64,000 nt of DNA, from the NCBI RefSeq assembly GCF_001592945.1, contig NZ_LRPB01000049.1, forward strand, positions 62,001 through 126,000, in the 5' to 3' direction. Shown in pieces: positions 15,700-26,800 of the stretch. Positions within the stretch are counted from its first letter, which is position 1. Every line of letters starts with the position of its first letter. Made by a program: the position numbers and the translations under genes. The notes beneath the pieces are model-generated. The model was not told the DNA's origin. It ran no database searches and saw only the letters and a program-made list of their open reading frames with translations. This DNA comes from Roseivirga seohaensis (GTDB lineage Bacteria > Bacteroidota > Bacteroidia > Cytophagales > Cyclobacteriaceae).

Positions 15700-16907
15700 T
15701 GTTGCAGGCAAATACCATATGGAGAGTAGCGTTGGGTTTCTTTATCATCTCGGCTGTCTTTGGTTTGCTGTTAAGGCTGCTGTTTTTTCAGCCAATTACA
15801 GGGTTGAATTATCAGTATTTACTACATACGCACTCTCATATTATTCTATTAGGCTGGATTTTTAATGCCCTAATGGCTGGAGTCCATTTTATGCTCTTCC
15901 AAAATAAGGTAAAGAAGAAGTTCAGCATTCTATTTCTCTTCTTTCAATTAGCGGTGTTGGGCATGATGTTTACCTTCCCTTTTCAAGGCTATGCTACACT
16001 ATCTATTATCTTTTCTACCCTACATATTATACTGTCCTATTTATGGGTCGTTTGGGTTTGGCGTGAATCTAAGCGTTTGCCAGACTTGGTTAGGAAATCT
16101 CTAAGGGCTGGGCTTGTTTATTTGGCCATATCAACCATCGGCCCTTTTTCCTTAGGGCCAATTATAGCTCTAATCGGGCCAGGGTCAGATGAGTATTTTA
16201 TGGCAATCTATTTTTACCTACACTTTCTATATAATGGTGCCTTTTTCTTCATTCTGTTTGGCTTGTTCTTTTGGCTACTCTTTAAATTGAATGTGTCGAT
16301 TAATGTAATTGCTATCCAGCGTTTTCTTTGGCTAATGAACATTGGTTGCGTGCTTGGCATAATGCTTTCTGCCCTTTGGATGACACCACCTACGGTTATT
16401 TATATTATTGGCGGAATCGCAGGAATTGCCCAATTGGTGGGGCTGGGCTATTTAGTTAAAATGCTTAAAGAAGTTTGGCCAACCTTTAAACTGAAGATTG
16501 GGAACACGGCCAAAGTTGTTTTTTGCTTAGTGTTTTTAGGTTTTATATTGAAGATTTTACTACAAGCAATTTCCGCAGTTCCATCGGTTGCTACTTTGGG
16601 TTATGAGGTAAGAAATTATGTTATCGCCTATTTGCACCTTGTCTTCTTGGGTATTATAAGTCCATTTTTATTTGCTTGGTTTAATTCGGTTGAATTGTTT
16701 CCAATGCGTTCAGTGATTAGAAAATTGGGACTTATACTTTTTTGGATAGGGTTTGTTTTTACAGAAGTTATTTTGGTTTTCCAAAACCAATGGGCTATTG
16801 GAGCTAACTATTACCAGCTCCTGTTCGGCTTTTCTGTATTATTGCTAGTAGGTATTATGTTGTTGGCTATTCGCGTTCACTTTTCGCTAGAAGACAGAAC
16901 AAATTGA
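15699..16907 (+). CDS. Heme-copper oxidase subunit I-like / NorB-like membrane protein
   Basis: A 402-residue polytopic membrane protein with a GTG start overlapping the stop of the previous gene by one base. About 12 hydrophobic spans. The segment HTHSHIILLGWIFNALMAG resembles the second-helix heme-ligand block of subunit-I homologues of cbb3 oxidases and nitric oxide reductases; further histidines lie in STLHIILSYLW, YFYLHFLYNG and YLHLVFLGI, spaced over later helices. It is shorter than a full CcoN or NorB (about 450-480 residues), and no subunit II or CcoO/NorC partner is adjacent, so catalytic oxidase function is doubtful. Likely works with the NnrS-like protein two genes upstream (inference). 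Alternative: a conserved uncharacterised relative of oxidase subunit I. Confidence 0.6.
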   Translation: MLQANTIWRVALGFFIISAVFGLLLRLLFFQPITGLNYQYLLHTHSHIILLGWIFNALMAGVHFMLFQNKVKKKFSILFLFFQLAVLGMMFTFPFQGYATLSIIFSTLHIILSYLWVVWVWRESKRLPDLVRKSLRAGLVYLAISTIGPFSLGPIIALIGPGSDEYFMAIYFYLHFLYNGAFFFILFGLFFWLLFKLNVSINVIAIQRFLWLMNIGCVLGIMLSALWMTPPTVIYIIGGIAGIAQLVGLGYLVKMLKEVWPTFKLKIGNTAKVVFCLVFLGFILKILLQAISAVPSVATLGYEVRNYVIAYLHLVFLGIISPFLFAWFNSVELFPMRSVIRKLGLILFWIGFVFTEVILVFQNQWAIGANYYQLLFGFSVLLLVGIMLLAIRVHFSLEDRTN

Positions 16908-16974
16908 GTTAAGAGTTTATACCAGCCTATAGAATAGATGCGTTCATAAGTCTAGAAATTCATTACATTTCAAA

Positions 16975-18195
16975 ATGCAAAATCCGTTTAAGGGTTCTTT
17001 AAGTATTGACTTCTACACCAATCAATCCACTATAAAATATATTGTATTGGTGGTGGCGGCTATTATTGGAGTGGGATCAATTATTTACACCACACAGTTG
17101 GTGAATATTTTAAAAGAAAGAGAAAGAGAAAACATTGAGCTTTGGGCCAAGGCTGTTGAGTTTTCTACAGTAGCAGATATTGCGTCACTCAACTTTATTA
17201 CCGACAATATTATTAGGCCAGATAACTCGTTGCCAGTTATCATCCTTGATTCAGCTACTAACGAGATTCTCACCACAAGAAATATTGAGGTAGAGGAATC
17301 TTATAACCAAAAGCAAGCTGATGATTATCTGAATGAGATGCTCGGTCAAATGAAGAGTGAAAATGATCCTCAACCTATTTTGATCAGAGACCGACCTGGA
17401 AGTAAAATTGTAAGTATTCAATATGTCTATTTTCGAAATTCTAGGCTTTTACGCCAACTGAGCGCTTACCCGTATATTCAACTTTCGGTAATTGCCATCT
17501 TTGCATTCATAGCCTATTTGGCTTTCAGCTATTCCAGAAAAGCCGAACAAAACCGTGTTTGGGTGGGGTTGGCCAAAGAAACTGCACACCAACTCGGAAC
17601 CCCCCTTTCTTCATTAATGGCTTGGGTAGAATATTTAAGAGAGCTTCCGCAAATGGAGAACAGGCAGGAGATTATTACTGAGCTGAATAAAGATGTTCAA
17701 CGCCTCGAAATGATTACCGCACGTTTTTCAAACATTGGTTCAAAACCAATATTGAAAGATGAGGAGGTGTCTGAAGTAATTGAAGGAGTGATTGCTTATT
17801 TGAAACCGCGTGTTTCTTCTAAAGTGCTGTTTGTTGTGGATGCTGATTCGCCACACTTGGTGGCCAAAATGAATCGACCTCTGTTTGAGTGGGTCATCGA
17901 AAATATTGTGAAAAACGGAATTGATGCTATGAGCGGGATTGGTAAAATAACCGTAACCGTTGGGCAAGAATCGGAAGGAATGGTGTTTATAGATATTGCC
18001 GATGACGGAAAAGGAATAGCGAAAGGTAAGATAAAGGAAGTATTTAAGCCAGGGTTTACTACCAAAAAACGCGGCTGGGGCTTAGGTTTAACCTTAGTAA
18101 AACGAATTATTGAAAACTACCACATGGGGAAAATCTATGTAAAATCATCTCATACCGATGTAGGAACGGTATTTAGGATTTCACTCAAAAATTGA
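16975..18195 (+). CDS. Membrane sensor histidine kinase
   Basis: A 406-residue kinase. A membrane span at about 22-42, a periplasmic region of about 120 residues and a second span at about 165-185 bracket a short sensor domain. The H-box is ETAHQLGTPLSSL with the phospho-accepting H205. The ATPase domain shows an N-box (WVIENIVKNGIDAM), a G1 box (DIADDGKGIAKG) and a G2 box (RGWGLGLTLVKRI). No response regulator is adjacent, so it is an orphan whose partner lies elsewhere. It is 67 bases after the oxidase-like gene and could be co-transcribed with it, but could equally have its own promoter. Confidence 0.9.
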   Translation: MQNPFKGSLSIDFYTNQSTIKYIVLVVAAIIGVGSIIYTTQLVNILKERERENIELWAKAVEFSTVADIASLNFITDNIIRPDNSLPVIILDSATNEILTTRNIEVEESYNQKQADDYLNEMLGQMKSENDPQPILIRDRPGSKIVSIQYVYFRNSRLLRQLSAYPYIQLSVIAIFAFIAYLAFSYSRKAEQNRVWVGLAKETAHQLGTPLSSLMAWVEYLRELPQMENRQEIITELNKDVQRLEMITARFSNIGSKPILKDEEVSEVIEGVIAYLKPRVSSKVLFVVDADSPHLVAKMNRPLFEWVIENIVKNGIDAMSGIGKITVTVGQESEGMVFIDIADDGKGIAKGKIKEVFKPGFTTKKRGWGLGLTLVKRIIENYHMGKIYVKSSHTDVGTVFRISLKN

Positions 18196-18289
18196 TGATT
18201 CAATAAACCTAATTTCACTTGCAATTTGGGCGTCTGCTTTTCTATGAGGTAAGCGCCCATATTTTTGACTTCCATTTTCTTTATAAGCC

Positions 18290-18320
18290 TTTGGTTTAAT
18301 CGAGATTAGACCTACCTTTG
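18290..18320 (+). promoter_or_regulatory. Bacteroidota-type promoter of atpD-atpC
   Basis: TTTG at 18290-18293, a 19-base spacer and TACCTTTG at 18313-18320 match the phylum consensus at both boxes. Transcription would start near 18327, giving a leader of about 44 bases before the atpD ATG. Confidence 0.8.
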
Positions 18321-18355
18321 CGCCAAGAAAAGTAAACCGCATTTTTCCTATCTAG

Positions 18356-19881
<1,526 letters not shown>

Positions 19882-19882
<1 letters not shown>

Positions 19883-20136
19883 TGACTATGTTGCTCGAAA
19901 TCGTAACACCAGATAAAAAAGTATTTGAAGGCGAAGTGAGTTCTGCTACTTTTACTGGTGCAGAAGGCGAATTCCAAGTATTGTCGAATCACGCTCCAAT
20001 GATTAGTGCTTTAGGCAAAGGGCGAGTAAGCATTACTGCCTCAGGTAAAGTAGAGAATTTGATCATTGACGGTGGTGTTGTTGAGGTTTTGAATAACAAC
20101 GTAATCGTATTAGCCGAATCAGTAATAGAAGGTTAA
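19882..20136 (+). CDS. atpC: F1 ATP synthase subunit epsilon, short form
   Basis: An 84-residue protein beginning with LEIVTPDKKVFEGEVSS and containing TGAEGEFQVLSNHAPM, the beta-sandwich domain of the epsilon subunit. The C-terminal helical hairpin found in the longer (about 130-residue) bacterial forms is missing, which is normal for Bacteroidota; it therefore probably lacks the helical ATPase-inhibition arm. Two start codons are possible (19882 and 19888); the first overlaps the atpD stop as TAATG, typical of translational coupling. A strong terminator follows. Confidence 0.95.
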
Positions 20137-20159
20137 ATAACCTTAAGAATATTTGAAAG

Positions 20160-20190
20160 GCCTCTTTGAGAAATCAGAGAGGCTTTTTTG
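20160..20190 (+). terminator. Rho-independent terminator after atpC
   Basis: A 10-bp stem (GCCTCTTTGA paired with TCAGAGAGGC, one G-T wobble) closed by a GAAA tetraloop and followed by six T. The T-run also supplies the TTTG of the next promoter. Confidence 0.93.
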
Positions 20191-20219
20191 TTTTATTATG
20201 ATAGAAAATAATAGCTTTG
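20187..20219 (+). promoter_or_regulatory. Bacteroidota-type promoter of the 2OG oxygenase gene
   Basis: TTTG at 20187-20190, a 21-base spacer and TAGCTTTG at 20212-20219. Both boxes match consensus. The ATG at 20239 follows the -7 box by 19 bases, so the leader is very short. Confidence 0.72.
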
Positions 20220-20238
20220 GTAAAAACAACTTTTTATT

Positions 20239-20829
20239 ATGTCTGTTACTTTTCCATTCGGCCTTCCTCAAAACCAAAATTTTTCACAGTTTATTTATTA
20301 TCCTAATTTTTTGAATCCTGAAGAAATAGATATGGTGCGAGGGCTGTGGCAGCGAAATGAAGAGTTGGAGGCTAAGCTGAGTAATGGTGAGGAAGCCTAT
20401 GATGATGCTTTAAGAAAAACTAAATTAGCCTTTATCGAGCCTCAAAAAGAGAATCAGTGGCTCTATGAGAAACTTGGTTCTTTGGCCATTAAATGTAATC
20501 AAGAGCGGTATGGCTTTGATATTTTAGGCTTTCATTACAACCTGCAGCTTGCCAAATATGGAGAGGGTGACTTTTTTAACTGGCATTTAGATTTTGGTGT
20601 AGGTCCAATTTCTAATCGTAAGCTTAGTATATCCGTACAGCTCTCCGATCCTAGCGAATATGAAGGAGGCGAACTTCAGTTTATGATTAATGATGACATT
20701 ATTAATGCGCCTAAAGAAAAAGGTACAGTTATAATATTCCCGTCCTTCATAATGCACAGGGTTACTCCAATAACAAAAGGAACACGACAATCAATTGTAG
20801 CTTGGATTGCGGGCCCCCCTTATCGTTAA
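20239..20829 (+). CDS. 2-oxoglutarate/Fe(II)-dependent oxygenase (prolyl 4-hydroxylase/PiuC-like)
   Basis: A 196-residue cytoplasmic protein with the iron facial triad H116-x-D118 (NWHLDFG) and H173 (FIMHRVTP), plus R183 (GTRQSIVAWI) for binding the 2-oxoglutarate carboxylate. The spacing and the block SVQLSDPSEYEGGEL are typical of the P4Hc/PKHD group. Such enzymes hydroxylate protein or small-molecule substrates using oxygen and 2-oxoglutarate; the substrate here is unknown. It is transcribed alone from its own promoter and ends tail-to-tail with the next minus-strand gene, with 6 bases between. Confidence 0.88.
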   Translation: MSVTFPFGLPQNQNFSQFIYYPNFLNPEEIDMVRGLWQRNEELEAKLSNGEEAYDDALRKTKLAFIEPQKENQWLYEKLGSLAIKCNQERYGFDILGFHYNLQLAKYGEGDFFNWHLDFGVGPISNRKLSISVQLSDPSEYEGGELQFMINDDIINAPKEKGTVIIFPSFIMHRVTPITKGTRQSIVAWIAGPPYR

Positions 20830-20835
20830 TCAGGT

Positions 20836-21243
20836 TTACTTAGCGTTGATTGTAGTAATTTGAACTACACCATAAAGACCTTCATCTCCATACCTTGAAG
20901 TGGCCTGCATGCCTCTGATTGTTTTGATACTTTTAACCATTACAGGCGTAAGTAATCCGTTGAGGTTTACCAATGAGCTTCCTACAGGAATGCCGTCTAC
21001 AACAAATAATGGTTCCCGATTGGTGGCGTTAGTAGTGTTATATCCACTCATAAATACTTTAGCATTACTTCCACTTCCCATTACCCTTAGGCCTTGAACA
21101 CTTTGAAGTACTTCTACTAAATTATTGTATTGGGAATAATCTTTTACTGCCTTTTGTCTATTGGCAGTGCCAGAGCTGCTACTGCAAGCCACAAGAAATA
21201 AGCTGAAAGCAACAGTGACAAATAAGAATTGAAATTTTTTCAT
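20836..21243 (-). CDS. Lipoprotein consisting of a TonB-receptor plug domain only
   Basis: A 135-residue protein with a lipoprotein signal peptide (lipobox LVAC, C20). The remainder resembles only the plug of SusC-type receptors: EPLFVVDGIPVG and a later block ending RYGDEGLYGVVQITT, which parallels PLYIVDGVFY and SLYGQEGRNGVIIFTT in the SusC at 23888-26986. No barrel follows, and there is no frameshifted barrel downstream, where a 2OG oxygenase gene ends. A terminator-like hairpin separates it from the upstream SusC/D operon, so it is probably expressed independently. Its function is unknown; a membrane-anchored plug could interact with TonB, a barrel or a ligand (inference). Confidence 0.82.
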   Translation of the reverse strand: MKKFQFLFVTVAFSLFLVACSSSSGTANRQKAVKDYSQYNNLVEVLQSVQGLRVMGSGSNAKVFMSGYNTTNATNREPLFVVDGIPVGSSLVNLNGLLTPVMVKSIKTIRGMQATSRYGDEGLYGVVQITTINAK

Positions 21244-21261
21244 GGACTTCGTTTTTAAGAG

Positions 21262-21296
21262 GTAAAAAAAGGGCTCACTAAAAATAGAGAGCCCTT
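21262..21296 (-). terminator. Terminator of the SusC/SusD operon
   Basis: Stem AAGGGCTC/GAGCCCTT (21269-21276 with 21289-21296) with a 12-base loop; on the minus strand it is followed by a run of seven T (A-run at 21264-21270). It lies between the lipoprotein stop at 21316 and the plug-lipoprotein start at 21243. Confidence 0.83.
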
Positions 21297-21315
21297 AAAT
21301 TAAAGATAAAATGGT

Positions 21316-22287
21316 TTATTGCTTAGTTAATCTTATTTGAGATCTAATGCTTGATAAAGCACCACCCCCTGTATCAGCTCTAGTGTGATAAAGGTAAAGA
21401 ACGATTAAATCAGCGCATCCGTAATTTCTAGCAGCACTTGGTCCAGAAACAGCCTCGATTTGAGAACTTACAGGAGCGCCATCATAAGCTGAGCGTCCAG
21501 TGTCATCAACATAAGATAGTTGAGCTTCGGCACTTAGGTCACCAGTTTCAGGATCCTGAGTTACAATAAAGTCATTTCCTTGATTGTAGAAGTTTACAAT
21601 TGTAAACTGATTTGCTCCAGGGCCTGCAACAATTTGGTAGTCGTTACCATTAAGAGTCTCACCTACACGGCTAGAGTGACTTACTTCCTGTGCTCTCCAT
21701 GTACCTGCCAAGGCGCTTGGCTCTGTTACCGTACCACAAACCACTGTTACTGGAAAGCTCAATGCTTGAGGCGAACCTGTTGCCAATAGCTCATTGTCTG
21801 TGTTTCCACCAGTGATAATGGTTTCGCCATTGCCATTAGTGGTTATAGTATTGGATGTTGGGCCAAATACAGTCCCATCATCAGTTGTCACTTCACCAGT
21901 AATGTTATATGCTTCACCAAACTCCAAATCAACCCCTGTTGCAGCTCTGATATCAGAAGCTTTTATCTCCAAGGTAGTAGGGAAAGTAGTGTACTCATCA
22001 CCTAACTGAACTCTAGTTCCGCCAACATTGATGCCCACATTATATGAAACGGCATTGTTGTTAGGGTCGTAAATTAACGCTGTGAAAACGCCTGTGTTTG
22101 GGTCGTCACCTTTGAGTAACTTCTTTTGTCTGATATCATCGAAGTCGATCATTCCTCCTCTTTGAAGGTTTGTAATAGCTTCGTTTCTGACTTTTCGAAA
22201 ATCACTTGGGTCTTGACAACCCGTCACTATTGCTAACATCATCCCGATAGAAAGCAACATTCCGATATATTTATTTGTTATTTTCAT
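21316..22287 (-). CDS. SusCD-associated outer-membrane lipoprotein
   Basis: A 323-residue protein with a lipoprotein signal peptide (lipobox IVTGC, C24). After about 50 residues the sequence is rich in beta strands, with stretches such as VSYNVGINVGGTRVQLG; two cysteines (in VVCGTVTEP and RNYGCADLI) may pair. It sits 5 bases after susD and is the third gene of the uptake operon, the place usually taken by SusE/SusF-like surface-binding lipoproteins, so a substrate-binding role at the surface is likely. The exact family is not recognised and the bound substrate is unknown. Confidence 0.78.
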   Translation of the reverse strand: MKITNKYIGMLLSIGMMLAIVTGCQDPSDFRKVRNEAITNLQRGGMIDFDDIRQKKLLKGDDPNTGVFTALIYDPNNNAVSYNVGINVGGTRVQLGDEYTTFPTTLEIKASDIRAATGVDLEFGEAYNITGEVTTDDGTVFGPTSNTITTNGNGETIITGGNTDNELLATGSPQALSFPVTVVCGTVTEPSALAGTWRAQEVSHSSRVGETLNGNDYQIVAGPGANQFTIVNFYNQGNDFIVTQDPETGDLSAEAQLSYVDDTGRSAYDGAPVSSQIEAVSGPSAARNYGCADLIVLYLYHTRADTGGGALSSIRSQIRLTKQ

Positions 22288-22292
22288 TTCGA

Positions 22293-23888
22293 TTAGTTTA
22301 TAAATCCAGCAGGGTTAGTATCCCAAAATACTTGTATCTGATTGCTGCTTTTTTGAGTAATGTTTTCGTTTACATTTAGCTCATTAGCAGGGTAAAGGAA
22401 AGACCTCATAAATGGTCCCAGATCAATAATTGGATCCATTAAGAAAGAAGGATATCCCGTTCTTCTATAAGTATTGAATGGCTCGATGCCGTTAGTGTAT
22501 GAAGCAATGTACCATTCACGAGCAATGATGTCCATTTTTCCGTCTTCGTCAGCGGCATCGTAATCTGTCAACACCTCATTTACATAATCATTTACCTGTG
22601 AAGCAGGTGCAACGTGACCTGTTTCGTCTGACTGGAAGTTGATTACTTTGTCAATGTGTTGTCTAACTGCAGTTTCTAAGTAAGTTCTTGCATTGCCTGT
22701 TACTCCAATTTTTAGAGCAGATTCGGCCAGCATAAACTGAACCCAAGAAGAAAGCATGATTGGATGAATACCATCACCACCAAGGTTATCAACAACAGTT
22801 ATTGGTTCTCCTTGATCATTATCATAAGCACCAGCTGCAGGGTATGCACCATACACGGTTCTTAACAATCCATCTGCCGGAGCAGCAGAATCATCACCGT
22901 GGTCTCTACCCCAGTAGCCATCACCTACATAGCAGAAAGTGAAGTTTGGAGCACCAGCACAAGTAAGTTGAGTACCCACTGGTGCATCTAAGGTTTGTCT
23001 ATAAAAGTAATATCTCAATCTAGGATCTTGCACTGAAGAAGAGTCTTTCATGTATGATATCAAATTGTTAGGTCTGTAACCCGAAGCACCCGTTGTGTAG
23101 CTAGATGACATTAGCGGATGTCTACTTTCGTTTACAACGGCCGTAGTTCCATACTGAAATTGCATGTCTTGGCTGTTGTTTTGAATGTATTCACCTCCTG
23201 CTAAGATTGCGTCAATCTTAGTTTTAGAATCAGCGGCTGTTACCAAACGTGTGGTTAACAACATTTTGATTTTAAAGCTGTTGGCAAATCTTACCCAGCC
23301 CATTGCGTCTCCATCATAGTAGAGGTCGTTTACAGGCCTTTTTGCACCAGATTTTAAATTGGCGATTCCTTCATCAATTAGGTCATACATTGCTGCATAA
23401 ATTGATTCGCCAGAATCTAGTGTTGGCTTTGGAATAGATGGATCGTTAGCTTCTGTATAAACAGCTTCACCAATAAGGTCTACCATGTTTACAAATAGAG
23501 TAGCTTTCATAATTTGAGCCATTCCTAAATGGTAACCTAAACCATCTTCTTCAGCAATGCTCTCCAAAACCTTAAAGTTGGCATTGAAGTTATAAAGGCT
23601 CGTCCACTCCCCATTCATGGCAGTAGTTGAGGTTACAGCGTTATAGGTAGAAGAAAGCACTTCCATTCTCATAGAATTGTCTACTGACCCACCAACTGAT
23701 CGATTCAAGTTTCTGAAATCGAGCTGCATTTCATTCAATATAAAGTCGGGGCTAGCAGAAGAAAGGCCCAATGAGTTTGGGTTTTCTATCAGGGACTCTA
23801 ACTCCAAAGTTTCACAAGAGATAACTAAGCTGAAAGCCATGATCATCCCTATAGATTTTATTAGTATGTTTTTCATGTTCTTCATCAT
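22293..23888 (-). CDS. SusD/RagB-like nutrient-binding lipoprotein
   Basis: A 531-residue protein with a lipoprotein signal peptide (lipobox LVISC, C25). The helical organisation, the segment WVRFANSFKIKMLLTTR and the late WVQFMLAESALKIG block fit the SusD-like_2 group. SusD proteins cap the SusC barrel on the cell surface and hand over ligand. Its start codon overlaps the susC stop by one base (TAATG), and the next lipoprotein starts 5 bases after its stop, a tight operon. No glycoside hydrolase or peptidase is encoded nearby, so the substrate class cannot be read from the context. Confidence 0.92.
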   Translation of the reverse strand: MMKNMKNILIKSIGMIMAFSLVISCETLELESLIENPNSLGLSSASPDFILNEMQLDFRNLNRSVGGSVDNSMRMEVLSSTYNAVTSTTAMNGEWTSLYNFNANFKVLESIAEEDGLGYHLGMAQIMKATLFVNMVDLIGEAVYTEANDPSIPKPTLDSGESIYAAMYDLIDEGIANLKSGAKRPVNDLYYDGDAMGWVRFANSFKIKMLLTTRLVTAADSKTKIDAILAGGEYIQNNSQDMQFQYGTTAVVNESRHPLMSSSYTTGASGYRPNNLISYMKDSSSVQDPRLRYYFYRQTLDAPVGTQLTCAGAPNFTFCYVGDGYWGRDHGDDSAAPADGLLRTVYGAYPAAGAYDNDQGEPITVVDNLGGDGIHPIMLSSWVQFMLAESALKIGVTGNARTYLETAVRQHIDKVINFQSDETGHVAPASQVNDYVNEVLTDYDAADEDGKMDIIAREWYIASYTNGIEPFNTYRRTGYPSFLMDPIIDLGPFMRSFLYPANELNVNENITQKSSNQIQVFWDTNPAGFIN

Positions 23889-26800
23889 TAAAATGTTACT
23901 CTAAGTCCTACTGAGAATTTTCTCATAGCAGGGTCTGAGATACCTAGTTCACCAAATCCATTTTCACCAGAAGTGTTAGCTTCAGGGTCTAACTTAATTC
24001 CTTTAGGGAAATGTGGGGCATACCAGAATACGTTTTGAACGTTTCCAGTGATTGTTGCACTGTTAAGTCCAATTCTGTTTACCCACGTGTTTGGAAGGGC
24101 ATAGTTGAGGTTAATCTCTCTAATTCTAAATACAGAGGCATCAAACATGCTATTCTCATAAGAGGTGAACGAGTTGGTAAAGTAGATGTCATTCATTGTT
24201 AACTGGTACCTGTTCGGTATTTTATTACCAGACTCATCTCTTAAAGGCTCACCGGTAGTAACATCACCATACACACCAGGTAGGTAGAAAGAACCTTCTC
24301 TGTCTTCGGTATCGGTAGTTACACCTCTTTCGTAAATGCTAGATACATAACTAGATGCTATGTCACCACCGTGTGTGTATTCTAACTGAACAGTAAGGTT
24401 AAAGCCTTTGTAGGTAACACCGTGGATCATAGAGTATCTGAAATCTGGATTAGGATCTCCTGTTACTTTTTGATCTAAACCAACATCGCTACTGATAATG
24501 AAATTACCATTTGCAGGGTTTATTAAAGCATTGCCTTCATCGTCTCTTACGATGTAAGTAGACCTGAAAACACCTAAAGGTTGACCTACAATAGCTGTAT
24601 TGTTTCCTGAGTACTCAACAAGTTCTTCAGGCAGTTCCTTCACAGTAGTTTCGTAAGCAGTGAAGTTGTTAGTGATAGAGTAAGTTAAGTTTCCAGTTCT
24701 TACTGGGAATACAGTAACCCCTAATTCTAAACCTTCGGTATCGATTCTACCTGCGTTAATTGAAGTGCTGGTAAATCCAGTTGATGGAGGAAGGTTTGAG
24801 CTAAAGATTTGATCTTTACTGATTCGGTTGTAATAACTCATGTCAATATCCAAAAGGCCATTGAATAGAGTAGTTTCTATACCAAACTCAATTTCTTTTT
24901 GTCTTTCAGGTTTAAGATTTGGGTTAGGCTGAACGCTTGAAACAAAGTTAGCAGTGATATTGCCGTCAGTGTCTGACACAAAACGAATTGGGTCAGAACC
25001 AAGTACCGCTCTTGTTCTGTAAGAACCAGGGAAGCCCGCAGAAGAACCGTATCCTAATCTAAACTTCAAGAAATCTACAAAAGTTGGCATCATATCAGGC
25101 AATGCATCAGACATGATGAATGAAGCAGAAGCACTTGGGTAGAATAAAGAGTTATTTTCTTTTTCTACTTGAGAACCCCAATCATTTCTACCGCTTAGGG
25201 TTAGGAAAGCATAATCCCTATAAGAAAGCTCTGTTTGAGCATAAAGTCCCAGTACATTGGTTCTTTGTTTCGAATTTCCAGCAGGTGCGTAAGACAAGAA
25301 ATTGTCATGTCTGAAGAACCCAAAAACTACTTGTTCCGTACTGTTGATTCCAAAGCTTCTCGTGTTGATACTTCTCATGTTGAAACCTGCCTGACTTGTA
25401 ATGGTTAAGTCTTCATTAATTTCAAGGCCAGTAGTGTTCAACAAGAAGTTGTGGTCAAAGTTAGATCTTGTAAATGAAGACTGGTTGAAGAAACCAAGGC
25501 CAGCGTTGTATCTTACACCACCATAATTTTCTCTTTGGAAACTTTCAGTAATGTAATTGTCATAACCTACACGGTAGCCAAACTTCAAGAAGTCTGTTAC
25601 ATCATAAGTTAAACCAATTTTCATGAAAGTTCTATTGGCATCTGATCCAATCATATGGTTCTTCTGCTGCCATAATGGGTTATCTCTATCTGTTCTGTAC
25701 CAAACACTAGAGCCATCAATAGGGTTTTCAAATGGAAGGCCATTCAAATCTAAGTTTCTAGGCAAGAACAAAGTTCTACTGAAGATATCATTTGGTGGAT
25801 AACGAAGTACATTGTTCGTAAATGTAAAAGTACTTTGTAAATTAAGCTTATCAGCTAGTTGAGTGTTAGCACTTAATGAAAGATTTAATCGGTCTGATGT
25901 ATTTGACTCTATATAACCTCTTTCACTGTTATAACCTACACTAAAGCCCATACTGGTTTTTCCGATTCTAGCATTACCGAGTAATGAGGTATTTCCGCCA
26001 CTTCCGTTATTAAAGAAATCTTTAATTTGGTTAGGGTAGGCTTGGTAAAGCACCTCTTGTCCCTGGAATTGAGGGAATGCTTCAGCGAATCTAGGTTGGT
26101 CTAAATGGTGAGGTACCATAAAGTTATCATCAAATCTACCTCCCCAGTTTCCAACAAAGCCTACATTAGGAACATTATCTGAACCTTGGCCATATGTGTT
26201 TTGAAAATCAGGAAGCCCAGTGATTTGATTGATATAGAACTGTTGAGAAACAGTAATAGACAAATCTTCAACTTGGTTTGCTGATGCTGTTTTGGTAGTG
26301 AAAATGATTACACCATTTCTACCTTCTTGACCGTATAGTGAAGAAGCGGCAAGGCCTTTCAAAACTTGAACATCTTCAATGTTGTTCGGGTCTAAGTCAT
26401 CAATTCGATTTCCTTCATAGAAAACACCATCCACAATGTATAGGGGCTGGTTGTCTCCGTTAATTGAAGATACACCTCGAATTACAACGTCACTTCTACT
26501 TCCGAGCATACCTCCAGTAGATGTAATCTGAACACCTGGAATTTTTCCCCTAAGAATGTTCTGAACATTAGACTCAGGTCGCTGTTCAATGCTTTCAGAT
26601 TTCACTTCGCTTAGTGCAAATCCGAGTGCTCGCTTTTCTCTGGCAATCCCTTGGGCCGTTACAATAACGTCACCTAGATTAGTTGCTTCTTCGGTTAGTT
26701 GAATGTCAACTACAGTTTGACTACCGATGACTACCTCTTGAGTAACGTAACCTATAAAGCGAAAAACTATCGTGGTTCCGCTTTCAGGAACAGATAGTTC

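Noticed and set aside
18228-18270. Possible terminator after the histidine kinase (GGGCG/CGCCC)
   Set aside because: Only a five-base stem around a loop of about 20 bases; too weak to call.
20900-21097. Plus-strand frame opposite the plug lipoprotein
   Set aside because: Fully overlaps a gene with a clear signal peptide and plug motifs and has none itself.
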